DNA from: Micromonospora yangpuensis
Lineage (GTDB): Bacteria; Actinomycetota; Actinomycetes; Mycobacteriales; Micromonosporaceae
Direction of reading: 5' to 3'
Assembly (NCBI RefSeq): GCF_900091615.1
Contig: NZ_FMIA01000002.1
Span: 2,418,001 to 2,482,000 of the forward strand
Length of the DNA: 64,000 nt
The notes under the pieces were generated by a model that did no database searches, was not told the DNA's origin, and saw only the letters and a program-made list of their open reading frames with translations. A program made the position numbers and the translations under genes. Position 1 is the stretch's first letter; every line of letters starts with the position of its first letter. Below are positions 48,656 through 58,207 of this stretch, piece by piece.

Positions 48656-49784
48656 GCCAGAGCGGCAGTTGGGTGACCAGCAGCAGGCAGGCCACCCGTC
48701 GGCTCGCGGACACGGTGTGCCGTAGCGGACCGGCCAGCGCGAAGATGAAGATCCCGAGGTAGAGCAGGACGCCGATCAGCCCCACGTCGTTGCCGAGCGC
48801 GAGGAGCAGGTTGTGCGCGCCGACGTGCAGTCGTCCGGTGACGACGAACATTCCGGGGCCGATGCCGAGCAGCGGCGCCGAGGCCCAGGAGGACAGCGCC
48901 TCCGGCCAGAGCAGCATCCGGCCGGACAGGTCGCCGGTGGGACGGCCCAGGACCGCGTCGAGCCAGAGCAGCTCCGGGGTGAACCGGACGTACCAGCCGA
49001 TCGAGATGACGAGCATGGCGGCCGGGGTGACCACCAGGACCGCGGTGCGCATTCCCGCCGGGGCGAACCGGCTGAGCAGCAGGTAGCAGATGCCGAGGAA
49101 GGCACCGACCACGGCTCCCCGGGTCCCGGCGAGCAGGACCGCCCAACCGAGCACGGTCAGGGCCACCACCAGGCCGACCTGTTCGACCCTGGTCCTGGGT
49201 CGGAGCAGGAGCAGGAGGGTGGCGAGCAACATCCCACCCAGCAGCGTGTAGGCGGTGTAGTTGATGTTGCTGTCGTCCTGCACGTAACGGGTGGACAACT
49301 CGACCATCGAGGTACGGATCAGGGACTGGGTCGGATCACCGCCGGTGAGCAGATTGCCGGCGGTGATCAGGGTGCCCGCGATGCCACCGTAGGCGACGCA
49401 GAACAGGGCGGTGCGGGTGCGTACGACCATCCGGGTCGCCACGAAGACCAGGCAGGCCGTGGCGTACAACTGCGCCATCCAGGCGGCGGCCGTGGCGTCG
49501 GTCGACCACAGCACCGCGAGGTAGGCCCAGGCGGCGAGGACCAGGGCCAGCACCTCGGGCACCCGGATCACGCAACGCCGGCCGCTGACCAGGATGACCA
49601 GGATGGCCAGGACGGCGCCGTAGTGGCTGACCAGACTCGGTTGCCAGGCGGCGAGCAGGGCGAGCAGGGCGAGCAGGGCGATCCCCGGGCGCTGCCACCG
49701 TGAGCCGGAGGGCTTCCCGGCCGGCACGTCGTCGGTGCTGCCCACCTGCGCCCACGGGGCGGCTGGCACGAGTGCTGTCCTCAC
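48486..49784 (-). CDS. O-antigen ligase family membrane protein
   Basis: 432 residues from GTG 49784, with GGAGG eight bases upstream (ATG 49790 and GTG 49811 are alternatives). About ten to twelve membrane segments; the large outer loop has SGRMLLWPEALSSWASAPLLGIGPGMFVV-like sequence and GAHNLLLALGNDVGLIG, the Wzy_C pattern with the expected Arg, Pro and His. It would transfer or polymerise lipid-linked glycan on the outer face of the membrane. The Ala/Pro-rich last ~40 residues lie opposite the flippase end. Confidence 0.87.
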   Translation of the reverse strand: MRTALVPAAPWAQVGSTDDVPAGKPSGSRWQRPGIALLALLALLAAWQPSLVSHYGAVLAILVILVSGRRCVIRVPEVLALVLAAWAYLAVLWSTDATAAAWMAQLYATACLVFVATRMVVRTRTALFCVAYGGIAGTLITAGNLLTGGDPTQSLIRTSMVELSTRYVQDDSNINYTAYTLLGGMLLATLLLLLRPRTRVEQVGLVVALTVLGWAVLLAGTRGAVVGAFLGICYLLLSRFAPAGMRTAVLVVTPAAMLVISIGWYVRFTPELLWLDAVLGRPTGDLSGRMLLWPEALSSWASAPLLGIGPGMFVVTGRLHVGAHNLLLALGNDVGLIGVLLYLGIFIFALAGPLRHTVSASRRVACLLLVTQLPLWLTGHWETSPVALLTLGLVSMLPVALAHPAPVALTQPTPATGHAAPAGIRPAQRARS

Positions 49785-49895
49785 TGGCATGTCCTCCAGG
49801 GCAGCGCCCACCCGTGAGGAGATCTCACGGCAATTGGGACGCTATGGGCGATTGATGCCTCACCCTACTTCGCACCCGCACCCGGAACAGGCGAA

Positions 49896-49928
49896 TGCGC
49901 CCGGTGGTCCACGAGACCACCGGGCGCA
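49896..49928 (-). terminator. Perfect 14-bp terminator hairpin of the carboxypeptidase gene
   Basis: TGCGCCCGGTGGTC (49896-49909), loop CACGA, exact complement (49915-49928). It lies 61 bp after the carboxypeptidase stop codon, in the 204-bp gap before the ligase start. Confidence 0.8.
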
Positions 49929-49988
49929 GCCGGGTCGTTCAACGGCGGGCGGTGCCCGCCCAGGGTGCCGTCAGGTGCGACGGCGGGG

Positions 49989-52900
49989 TCACCGGGCGGC
50001 TCCCTCCAGATGGGTCAGGGACCGGGCGACCAGATCGTCGCGGGCCGCCGGCGGCAACCCCTCCAGGCCGAACCCGAGGTAGACGGTGTCCGCGGTGACC
50101 ACCGCCGAACCCTCCTCGAAGGCCTGCTGGCTGCGGGACCAGTCGGTGCTGTTGGGCGCGGTGCCCTCCGGCGGACCGGAGACCGTCCAACCGCCCAGGT
50201 CCTCGGTCTCGAAGGAGGTCTCCGCGACGGTGGCACCGTCCACGATCACCCGGGCGTCGTCGAGGAAGACGCCCAGCCCCTGGGTGGCCCAGTCGGAGAC
50301 GTACGAGATGGCGACCTCGACCCGCTTGCCGGCGTACGCCGACAGGTCGATCGAGAACTCCTGCCACCCGTTGGACGTCCCGGTGACGGCGTGCCACTGA
50401 CCGGTGCTGCCGGTCGGGGAGCAGTCGGCGCCCTGGTAGTGGCCGAGGAACGGGTGGATCTGGGCCACCCAGCCCGACTGGCAGCTCTCCCCGGTGGAGG
50501 TGGTGGTCCGCCCGCCGGCGTCGGGCAGGGTGGTCCAGTCGTCGGTGCCCACCTCGTGCGCCTCGACGATCATGAAGTCCCAGTCCGTCTCGATGTCGTA
50601 CGAGGTCCAGAACCGCAGCTCACCGCTGCTGGCCGAGGTCAGGTCGACAGTCCGGCTCAGCCGCTTGTACGCCTCGTCGGACTGCCCGCTGTGCAGGTAC
50701 CACTGGCCGGTACGCGGATCGAACGGCGCCCCGCCGGGACGCTGCCAACCCAGCGGCGCGGAGCTTGCGAACTGCGGGAACTCGTCCGGCGGCAGGAAAC
50801 TCGACGTGGTCAGGAAGGAAGCGGTGTGGTCCTGGTTGGCCGCCGAGCCCGGCGCGTTCAGCGTCCCGGAGAAGCCGGCGAAGGGCCCCGCCGAGCCGCT
50901 GACCGGGTACGGGTCACCGTCGGGCGAGGTGCCCCCGTCGCTCACGTAGTTGTACGCCCCCAGGTAGTACTGCTGGAAGTCGTTGAGCAACGGCAGACAG
51001 CTCGCGTCCGCCGGATCGGTGCACTCCGCCGGCGGCGTCGGCTGGTAGCCGTACGGGCCGTTGGCGGACTGGGCGTAGAGCGCGTACTTGCCGCTGAGCA
51101 GCAGCTTGCCGCCCTCGTTGAGGTAGTCCCGGACGAACAGCTCGGTCTCCGCCGCGGCCCGCGCCGCGGTGCCCGCGACCTGGCCGGGGGAGCGCGGGAT
51201 GACGTCGTCCCCGGTCTCCCAGAGCACCGTGTCGTAGTGCGACAGCACGCCCAGGTGGTGCGGGGCCTTACGGCCGGCCGTGTCGAAGTCGTACACGTCG
51301 CTGGTGCGCCCGGCGGCGGTCAGCGACGCGGCCATCTCGTCGGCGTACTTCGCGCTGCTGCCCTCCTGGGTGGGGCTCAGGCCGGTGACGTCCTCCACCG
51401 CCAGGATCAACACGTCACCGCCGATGTCGTCGTGCACCCGGTAGGTGAAGCGTTCGCTACCGACCACGCCGGTGCCCGGTTTGCGCCCGGAGAACCACAC
51501 CTCGACCCGGTCACCGGGCTTGGTGCCGGTCACCCGGCCGCGCAGCTCGGCGTAGTAGTCGTCGTGGCTGCCGCCGTACCGCTCGCCGCCGCGCCATTCC
51601 TTGACCTCGACGCTCTTGGGGCGGCCACCGTTGACCACGAAGTGCATCTTGACGTTCTTCAGCGACCGCCGGGTGATCGCGGCGACCTGCTGGTTGCGAC
51701 CGTACGAGGTGTCGAAGGCGTCCACCACGAAGTCCGGGGTGCTGCGCCCGACCACCGACACCGGCTCGTCCGGCTGCTTCGCGGACTTCGCCACGGCCAG
51801 CGCGAACGGCAGGTTCTTGGCCACCTCGGCGGCGATCAGCTTCTCGTCGTCGGGGAAGATGAACTCCGAGACGCAGTCCTCCGGCCGCCACTGGTCGTCC
51901 GGGTCGGACTCGGCCGCCGCCGTGCAGGTCGACATCTCCGGGGTGAAGCCGAGGGTGCCGTACTTGACGGTGGCGTAACTGTCGGTGTCACCGTTGGTGG
52001 TGTACAGCTCCGCCGAGAGGTCCGGGTCGTAGCCGGGCACCGCCGGGTTGGCGTCGTCGCCGACCATCGCCTCGTAGATCACGTCGTCCGGGGTGGGGGT
52101 GGCCACCTGCCAGCCGACCCCGTAGAGCAGCAGCTGCGCGGCGGAGTGGTAGTTGACCAGGAACTCGAAACCGACCCGCTTGAAGAACCGGTCCAGCGCC
52201 TTGGTCTCCGGCTCCGAGTTCGGCGACGGACCCCGGTAGGTCTCACTGGCCGGGTCGGGCGAGGAGCCCTCGTTGTCGTAGCCCCACTTGTAGTCGAAGT
52301 TGCGGTTGAGGTCGACACCGTCGACGGAGGTGATCTGACCGTCGCCGTCGTTGTCCCGCAGGTTCTTGCGCCACAGCCGGTTGCCCGGGGTGAAGGTGTG
52401 GTCGTACCCGTCGGGGTTGAGCACCGGCAGGAACCACAGCTCGGTGGTGTTGACCAGCCGGGTGATCTCCTGGTTCTTGCCGTAGTTGTCGAGCACGTGG
52501 TGCATCAGCCGGCGGTTCATCTCCGGGGTGATCCACTCCCGGGCGTGCTGGGTGCCGGCGTAGAGCACCGAGGGTCGCGCGCCGTCGGCGAGGGTCTGCG
52601 CGTCCTTGGTGACCTTGAGCGCCAGGATCGGCTTGCCCTGCACCGAGCGGCCGATGGTCTCCACCTTGGTCAGCTTCGGGTAGCGGGCCGCGGTGGCGGT
52701 GATCTCGTCCCGGATGCCGCCCGGCTCGCTGTAGGACCGGAACGCCTTCCAGCCCGCTGCGGCCTGTTCCCGCAGCGCCTGCGAGGCGGCCTTGCCGCGG
52801 ACCTTCTTCACCTGCAGCCGGACGCCCTGGGCCGCCAGGCGTTGCGCCTGACGCCCGCTCAACACCGTCTCGATCTCGGTGTTGCCGGAGCGGTCGGTGG

Positions 52901-53096
52901 CACCGTGGTCGTGACCCAGGTCCGCGCCGGTGGCCCGCAGTTTCTCCAACTGCTGCGGGTTCACCGTGCCGACGTACACCTCCAGGCTGTCGTGGCCGCC
53001 CGGCGCGGCCGTTGGCTTCGCGTTCGCCGGTGCGGTCAGCACCAGCGCGCCGACCAGAGTGAACACACTGGCGATCGCCAGCCGTGTGCGCCTCAT
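49989..53096 (-). CDS. Secreted M14 family zinc carboxypeptidase
   Basis: 1035 residues. Signal peptide (MRRTRLAIASV... to PANA, cut near residue 26). The M14 domain spans roughly 110-430: TQHAREWITPE (zinc His and Glu), PVLNPDGYDHTF, DLNRNFDYKWG, FLVNYHSAAQ (third zinc His) and LGFTPEMST (catalytic Glu). The C-terminal half contains an immune-inhibitor-A-like beta domain (DWDFMIVEAHEVG, ISYVSDWATQGLGVFLDDARV). It cleaves C-terminal residues from peptides or peptidoglycan stems outside the cell. Flanked by glycan genes without obvious link. Confidence 0.93.
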   Translation of the reverse strand: MRRTRLAIASVFTLVGALVLTAPANAKPTAAPGGHDSLEVYVGTVNPQQLEKLRATGADLGHDHGATDRSGNTEIETVLSGRQAQRLAAQGVRLQVKKVRGKAASQALREQAAAGWKAFRSYSEPGGIRDEITATAARYPKLTKVETIGRSVQGKPILALKVTKDAQTLADGARPSVLYAGTQHAREWITPEMNRRLMHHVLDNYGKNQEITRLVNTTELWFLPVLNPDGYDHTFTPGNRLWRKNLRDNDGDGQITSVDGVDLNRNFDYKWGYDNEGSSPDPASETYRGPSPNSEPETKALDRFFKRVGFEFLVNYHSAAQLLLYGVGWQVATPTPDDVIYEAMVGDDANPAVPGYDPDLSAELYTTNGDTDSYATVKYGTLGFTPEMSTCTAAAESDPDDQWRPEDCVSEFIFPDDEKLIAAEVAKNLPFALAVAKSAKQPDEPVSVVGRSTPDFVVDAFDTSYGRNQQVAAITRRSLKNVKMHFVVNGGRPKSVEVKEWRGGERYGGSHDDYYAELRGRVTGTKPGDRVEVWFSGRKPGTGVVGSERFTYRVHDDIGGDVLILAVEDVTGLSPTQEGSSAKYADEMAASLTAAGRTSDVYDFDTAGRKAPHHLGVLSHYDTVLWETGDDVIPRSPGQVAGTAARAAAETELFVRDYLNEGGKLLLSGKYALYAQSANGPYGYQPTPPAECTDPADASCLPLLNDFQQYYLGAYNYVSDGGTSPDGDPYPVSGSAGPFAGFSGTLNAPGSAANQDHTASFLTTSSFLPPDEFPQFASSAPLGWQRPGGAPFDPRTGQWYLHSGQSDEAYKRLSRTVDLTSASSGELRFWTSYDIETDWDFMIVEAHEVGTDDWTTLPDAGGRTTTSTGESCQSGWVAQIHPFLGHYQGADCSPTGSTGQWHAVTGTSNGWQEFSIDLSAYAGKRVEVAISYVSDWATQGLGVFLDDARVIVDGATVAETSFETEDLGGWTVSGPPEGTAPNSTDWSRSQQAFEEGSAVVTADTVYLGFGLEGLPPAARDDLVARSLTHLEGAAR

Positions 53097-53134
53097 CCCG
53101 CCCCCTGTCGTTCAAGGATCGATCACTGCCCGCG

Positions 53135-53163
53135 AGCCTTCTGCCCGGCGTGATTCATGTCAA
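53135..53163 (-). promoter_or_regulatory. Candidate promoter of the carboxypeptidase gene
   Basis: TTGACA (53158-53163, minus strand) is a consensus -35; 17 bases on, AAGGCT (53135-53140) is a weak -10. The ATG is 39 bases further, giving a ~30-base leader with AGGGGG near the start. Confidence 0.45.
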
Positions 53164-53306
53164 TAGCTGGATCGGTTACCCGGCGGTCACCGCGTCGTTG
53201 CACCCTCCGGACGAACGACGGAGGTCGTCGAGCGTTCCCCGGGTGCCGGCGGCACCGCCGCCTCCGCCGACCCGGCGGTCCGGGATCGCGAGGGAGGGTG
53301 CGGCGG

Positions 53307-54563
53307 ATGTCGACCGAACAGAACAGCCGGATCGCGTTGCTCGGGTTCACCGTGCCCGACGACGCCCTGGCCCGGGCCCTGGCGACCGACGTCCTCGACG
53401 CCACCCAGACGCACACCTTCGCCTGGGGGCTGACGCACGGCCTGCGGGAGGCCGGCTGCCCGGTGTGGCTGTTGTCGGTGCCGCCGGTGTCGACCTACCC
53501 GGGCAACCGCCGGATCCGGTTCTCCGCGGCCGGCTTCCAGCAGGACGGGGTCGAGGGGCAACTGCTGGGCTTCGTCAACCTGCCGGTGGTCAAGTTCGTC
53601 ACCCGGCTCGCCTCCGCGCTGTGGCACGGCCGGCGGGTGCTGCGCCGGCGGCGTCCCGACGTCCTGCTCGTGCACGGGGTCCACGCGCCGTTCCTCTGGT
53701 GCGGCCTGCTGCTGGCCCGTCGGCACCGGATCGCCGTGGTGCCGGTGCTCACCGATCCGCCCGGCCTGGCGCAGCCCGGCGATCCCACCGTGGTCCGGCT
53801 GGTCCGCCGGGTCAACGCGGCACTGGTCTGCGCGGCGCTGCGCCGCTGTGCGGGGGTGATCGCGCTTACCCGTCCGCTGGCCGAGGACTTCGCACCGGGA
53901 CGACCCCACCTGATCATGGAGGGGATCTTCACCCCACCGGCCGCCGTCGCCGCGCCACCGGCCGCCGACGGTCGGCGGGAGATCGTGTACGCCGGCCGGC
54001 TGAGCCGGGCGTACGGCGTGGACCGGCTGGTGGAGGCGTTCCGGGCGTTGCCGGGGCAGGAGTTGGCGCTGCGCCTGTACGGTCGGGGCGACCTGGAGCC
54101 GTGGCTGCGCGAGCAGGCCGTCCGGGACCCCCGGATCGCCGAGCCGGAGCTGCTGGAGCGGGCCCACCTGGCGCCCCGGCTGGCCCGGGCGGCGGTCCTG
54201 GTCAACCCGCGCCCGGTCGACCAGGACTTCGTGCCGTACTCGTTCCCCTCCAAGATCATCGAGTATCTCGCCGCCGGGACACCCGTGGTGACCACCCGGC
54301 TGCCCGGCATCCCGGACGACTACCGGCCGTACCTGATCCTCGCCGACACCGACGACGCGGCCGGTCTGACCGCGGCAATGCGGCGGGCGCTGGAACTGGC
54401 CCCGGAGCGGGCCACCGCCCTGACCGCCGCCGGCCGGAGCTTCGTCACCGAGACCCGGGACCGCCGCGCCCAGGGCCGGCGGATGGCCGCCTTCCTCGAC
54501 TCACTCACCCGACGCTCAGCGCGCCCGGACCGGCTGGTCGACGTGCTCGGCGCCGACCGCTGA
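53307..54563 (+). CDS. Glycosyltransferase (GT-B, family 4-like)
   Basis: 418 residues from ATG 53307 (GGAGGG upstream). N-terminal domain TQTHTFAWGLTHGLREAGCPV, C-terminal domain EIVYAGRLSRAYGVDRLVEAF, LRLYGRGDLEPWL and VPYSFPSKIIEYLAAGTPVVTT with the GT4 Glu motif (PSKIIEYLA). It transfers a sugar during repeat-unit assembly. Its 3' end overlaps the convergent flippase gene by 48 bp. Confidence 0.9.
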   Translation: MSTEQNSRIALLGFTVPDDALARALATDVLDATQTHTFAWGLTHGLREAGCPVWLLSVPPVSTYPGNRRIRFSAAGFQQDGVEGQLLGFVNLPVVKFVTRLASALWHGRRVLRRRRPDVLLVHGVHAPFLWCGLLLARRHRIAVVPVLTDPPGLAQPGDPTVVRLVRRVNAALVCAALRRCAGVIALTRPLAEDFAPGRPHLIMEGIFTPPAAVAAPPAADGRREIVYAGRLSRAYGVDRLVEAFRALPGQELALRLYGRGDLEPWLREQAVRDPRIAEPELLERAHLAPRLARAAVLVNPRPVDQDFVPYSFPSKIIEYLAAGTPVVTTRLPGIPDDYRPYLILADTDDAAGLTAAMRRALELAPERATALTAAGRSFVTETRDRRAQGRRMAAFLDSLTRRSARPDRLVDVLGADR

Positions 54564-55874
54564 CCGGCGGTGCCGGCCCACCCCGCCCGGCTCCGACGGA
54601 CGCCGCCGCCGAAGCGGACCGGCCCGCACCGCCGCGACCACCACCAGGACGCCGACGGTCAGCACCTCCGCCACCGTGGTCGCGCCGGCCGCACCTGCCG
54701 GTCCCCACGTGGGCACCAGCACCAGCAGCCCGATCCCCGTCAGCCCGGCGGTCAGCACCGTCAGCCGGGTGGCCGCCCGGTAGTCCCCGTCGGCGATCCG
54801 GCGCAGCCCGACCGCCCGGCTCGCGGTCAGGAAGGGCAACGCCACGGCCAGCAGCTGCAGCCAGTGCGTCGACTCCGGCTCGGTCAGGCCGAGCAGCCCG
54901 GTGCTGAGCCAGGGCGCCCAGTACAGGCCACCCACCGCCGCCAGCACGGCCGCCGCGACCATCAGCGCCTCGCCCTCCCGGCCGCCGGAGTTGCGGAAGG
55001 CGGCCTGCCGGGTACGGACCCGGGCGGCCATCGGCACCCGCAGCCCCTGGTACAGCACGGCCACCAGCGCCACGTAGACGTTGTAGACCGCGCCGTAGGT
55101 GCCCACCACGTGCGGGCTGGCGACCGTGGACAGGGCCACCCCACCGGCCCGTCCGGTGAACACCTCGGCCAGGTTGTAGGCCATCAGCTGCCGGTTCATC
55201 CCGAAGGCGGCGACCGCCGAGCGCATCGACAACCGGTGCCAGAGCGGGCCACGGCCGGCGGCACCCCGGCTGACCAGGGCCTCCCCGGCCACCAGTTGCC
55301 CCACCGCGCCGACGGCCAGGGCCATGGTCAACGGCACCCCGGTGAGCAGCAGCACCAGGGCCGCCACCTTGGGTGCCGTGGTGACCACCGCGGCGGTGCC
55401 GAACCGCAGCCGCCGGGCCAGGTCACCGAGGTACAGCTCGCCGAGGTTGTTGCCGATCGCCACCACCGCGCTGGTGGCCAGGGCGGGCACGCCGTACCCC
55501 CGGGTGGCGAAGACCGTGGTGACGCCCACCGCGCTGAGCGCCATCACCGGCAGGACGATCAACAGCCGGTGGCTGCGTACCGCCTGCCGCTGCCGGTCGT
55601 CGCCGGTCAGGTACAACAGGGACGCGCCACCAGCGAGCAGGACCGTCACCACCGCCAGGGCCGACAGCATCACCGTGTAGGCGGCGATCTCGCCGGTCTG
55701 ACCGGCCCGCGCGCTCAGCGCGAGGATGCCCGCGTTGAGCAGCCCGCCCAGCAGGCTGGCCAGCGCCGCGACCACGGTCTGCCCGCGTACCCCGCCCGGT
55801 GCCTGGCGGTCACCCGGATCGACCTGCCCGGTGCCGAGGGAGCGGAACCGACCCCGGCGGTGGTGTGGACTCAC
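54516..55874 (-). CDS. Wzx-type oligosaccharide flippase
   Basis: 452 residues. GTG at 55874 overlaps the upstream glycosyltransferase stop codon (GTGA); longer readings run over that gene. After ~30 polar residues there are about twelve membrane segments (TVVAALASLLGGLLNAGILALSA, YTVMLSALAVVTVLLAGGASLLYL, FLTASRAVGLRRI, LTAGLTGIGLLVLVPTWG). MOP-superfamily flippase for lipid-linked repeat units. Unrelated in detail to the flippase at 47105. The tail is Arg/Pro-rich and lies opposite the end of the glycosyltransferase at 53307. Confidence 0.87.
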   Translation of the reverse strand: MSPHHRRGRFRSLGTGQVDPGDRQAPGGVRGQTVVAALASLLGGLLNAGILALSARAGQTGEIAAYTVMLSALAVVTVLLAGGASLLYLTGDDRQRQAVRSHRLLIVLPVMALSAVGVTTVFATRGYGVPALATSAVVAIGNNLGELYLGDLARRLRFGTAAVVTTAPKVAALVLLLTGVPLTMALAVGAVGQLVAGEALVSRGAAGRGPLWHRLSMRSAVAAFGMNRQLMAYNLAEVFTGRAGGVALSTVASPHVVGTYGAVYNVYVALVAVLYQGLRVPMAARVRTRQAAFRNSGGREGEALMVAAAVLAAVGGLYWAPWLSTGLLGLTEPESTHWLQLLAVALPFLTASRAVGLRRIADGDYRAATRLTVLTAGLTGIGLLVLVPTWGPAGAAGATTVAEVLTVGVLVVVAAVRAGPLRRRRPSEPGGVGRHRRSAVGAEHVDQPVRAR

Positions 55875-57130
55875 CTGGTCCCGGGCGAGGCCGCGGGCAC
55901 CGGTTCGGAGGTCGTCGCCCCGGCGGGGAGCGCACCCTGACGCAGCCGGAGCCGGTCGAGGACGTTCGGCCCGTCCACACTGCTCCGCCAGGTGCGGTAG
56001 GCCGCTCCGGCGGCACGTCGGGCGTCGTGGCGGGCGGTGGCCGAACGGCCCAGCAGCCGGTCGATCTCCCGCGCCCACGCCTGTGGCGTCAGCTCCCGGA
56101 TCACCGTCCCACCGCCGGCGGCCAACACCGGACCCCAGGGCGTGCGGTCGGAACAGAGGACCGGACACGACGCGGAGAGACTTTCCGCGATGACGTGCCC
56201 GAAGTTCTCGCCGAGCGTCGGCATCAGGAAGGCGTCGTACCTGGCGAAGGTCTCCCGGACCACCTCGGGTCGGAGCTCACCGTGGTAACGCAGGTCGACG
56301 TGGGCGGGCAGCCCGGCGATCAGCCGGCGACACCGGGCCCAGTACGCGGCGTCCTCGACCGGCCCGTACAGATCCACCGAGACCGGGGCGCCGACCAGCG
56401 CCAACGCCTCCACCAGCAGGGCCACGTTCTTGCTGGGCAGGATGCGGCCGACGAAGACCAGGCGGGGCACGCCGTGGTGCGGTGCCGCCTCGATCGGCTC
56501 GGCGGGCAGCGCCACCTGCACCGGGCTGACCTCGATGCGGGCCCACGGGAAGACCGCGGCGATCCGGGTCGCCTCCAGCGGGGAGGTCGCGTGCCAGGCC
56601 ACGTCGGCGCGGTGCCTGAGCAGCCGCCCCCACCACCAGAGGAAACATCGCTTCTTCAACGGTCTCCGGGACAGGCACGCGGGCTCGAACTCCCCCCGGG
56701 GGGCGATCACCAGCCGGGTCGACCGGACGAGACCGTACCGGGCGGCGAGGACCAGGGCGATGGAGTACGTCGCGAACATCCCGTTGGCGTACAGCAGGTC
56801 GAAGTGGCCCTGCCGCAGCGCCCGCCACAGCGCCCACCACTGGCCGGGCCGGCGCGGGCACAGGTAGAAGATCCGGGCCCGGCCGCGCGTCACCCACCGC
56901 CCGGAGAGCCCCGGGTACGGCTCCCGCGCACCCAGGTCACGGTCACCGGTCACCATGGTCACCGAGGTCTGCTCCGAGCAGGTGTCGAGGATCCGGGCGA
57001 TGGACCGGACCGGTCCACCGGCCCGGAACCCCGGTTCGAAGAAGTTGTACGTGGTGAGCACGCGGAAGGGCGCCACGGCGGTGTCGCGCCCCCCGGGGTC
57101 GTCGCCCGCGCCGGGCGGACAGTCGGCCAT
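55871..57130 (-). CDS. Glycosyltransferase family 4 protein
   Basis: 419 residues. FRVLTTYNFFEPGFRAGGPVRSI at residue ~22 is a typical acceptor-binding loop; then VIAPRGEFEPAC, RLVFVGRILPSKNVALLVEAL and YDAFLMPTLGENFGHVIAESLSA with the donor-binding Glu pair. Middle gene of a minus-strand trio FkbM methyltransferase - glycosyltransferase - flippase. Sugar specificity unknown. Confidence 0.91.
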   Translation of the reverse strand: MADCPPGAGDDPGGRDTAVAPFRVLTTYNFFEPGFRAGGPVRSIARILDTCSEQTSVTMVTGDRDLGAREPYPGLSGRWVTRGRARIFYLCPRRPGQWWALWRALRQGHFDLLYANGMFATYSIALVLAARYGLVRSTRLVIAPRGEFEPACLSRRPLKKRCFLWWWGRLLRHRADVAWHATSPLEATRIAAVFPWARIEVSPVQVALPAEPIEAAPHHGVPRLVFVGRILPSKNVALLVEALALVGAPVSVDLYGPVEDAAYWARCRRLIAGLPAHVDLRYHGELRPEVVRETFARYDAFLMPTLGENFGHVIAESLSASCPVLCSDRTPWGPVLAAGGGTVIRELTPQAWAREIDRLLGRSATARHDARRAAGAAYRTWRSSVDGPNVLDRLRLRQGALPAGATTSEPVPAASPGTR

Positions 57131-57181
57131 GCCCGGTCAACGAGCAGCGGCCGACGGCGGTGACGGTGCCGCCCGAGGCCG

Positions 57182-58021
57182 CTACCGGAGGCCGGGGCGG
57201 ACCGCGAACAGGTCGGCGCCGTACCCGGACGCGTCGGTGGGCCGCAGCCGGCCCTGGTCGTCCGGGCGGAGCAGGTGGTAGCCGTGTCCCCGCAGCAGGT
57301 CCGCCAGCGGGGCCCGGGTCTCGCCGAAGAGCAGTTCGCTCTGCTCGTTCCACTCCAGCTGCAGCACGTCGATCCGGTGCTCGCGCAGGGCCCGTGCGGC
57401 ACCGGCGAGCACCATCCGCTCGGCCCCCTCGACGTCGATCTTGATACCGGCGGCCCGGTCGTCACCGAGCAACTCGTCCAGGGTGCGGACCTCGACCAGG
57501 GTGCCGGATTCCTCATCCGGCGGCAGCAGGTGGTTGGTGGTGTCCCGGCCGCTGGTCAACCGCAGCCGGCCGGGCTCCGCCGCCAGCGCGCACTGCTGGA
57601 CCTCGATCTGGTCCTGCAGGTCGTTGAGGGCGATGTTGTGCCGGAGCCGCTCCACGGCACCCGGATCCGGTTCGACCGCGATCACCCGGGCACCGGCCTC
57701 GGCGGCCCAGAGACTGTACGTCCCGGCGTTGCTGCCCACGTCCACGAAGAGGTCGCCGGGGCCCAGGAGCGCCTTCCACGCCTGCATCTCCGGCCAGTCC
57801 GGCGGGTTGGCGTAGAGCACCTTGGACGCGCCGTGCTGGTGCAGGTGCACCCACATCCGGTTGTGCTCGCCGATCGGGGTGAGCGCGGGGCGGCCGGTCA
57901 ACCGGGCCCGCAGCTGGAAGGCGGTGGCCCGGGCGAGACTGGCCACCCGGTGCCGACGGTTGGCCGGGTGCGTCCAGATGTAGCGCACCACCTTCCGGCT
58001 GTCCTCGAGCGCGCTGGTCAT
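57182..58021 (-). CDS. FkbM family methyltransferase
   Basis: 279 residues from ATG 58021 (AGGAG eight bases upstream). SAM-binding motif LFVDVGSNAGTYSLWAAEAGARVIAVEPDP, then HNIALNDLQ and IKIDVEGAERMVLAG, the FkbM hallmark. Family members methylate sugar hydroxyls, so it may cap or decorate the repeat unit of this locus. First gene of the minus-strand trio; it diverges from the glycosyltransferase at 58208. Confidence 0.9.
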   Translation of the reverse strand: MTSALEDSRKVVRYIWTHPANRRHRVASLARATAFQLRARLTGRPALTPIGEHNRMWVHLHQHGASKVLYANPPDWPEMQAWKALLGPGDLFVDVGSNAGTYSLWAAEAGARVIAVEPDPGAVERLRHNIALNDLQDQIEVQQCALAAEPGRLRLTSGRDTTNHLLPPDEESGTLVEVRTLDELLGDDRAAGIKIDVEGAERMVLAGAARALREHRIDVLQLEWNEQSELLFGETRAPLADLLRGHGYHLLRPDDQGRLRPTDASGYGADLFAVRPGLR

Positions 58022-58207
58022 CGGGTTTCTCCTGTCGCCGCTGGCCTGGTCAGGTGCCGTACCCACGGCTAACGACGACGCACCGGCCGTCGTGACGCTT
58101 TCGTTACACACCGGAGTGTCGGTCGTTGACCCGGATACCGGACGCGTACCGGAGCCGCCCACCAGCCGAGGAAACCCTCGGCGCGTCGCCGAAGGGTCCG
58201 CTGGAGC

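Noticed and set aside
49965..53153. A 1062-codon open frame on the plus strand opposite the carboxypeptidase
   Set aside because: It is the mirror of a gene with signal peptide and M14 motifs; the plus-strand product is Arg/Gly/His/Val-rich with no motif. G+C-rich DNA gives such antisense frames.
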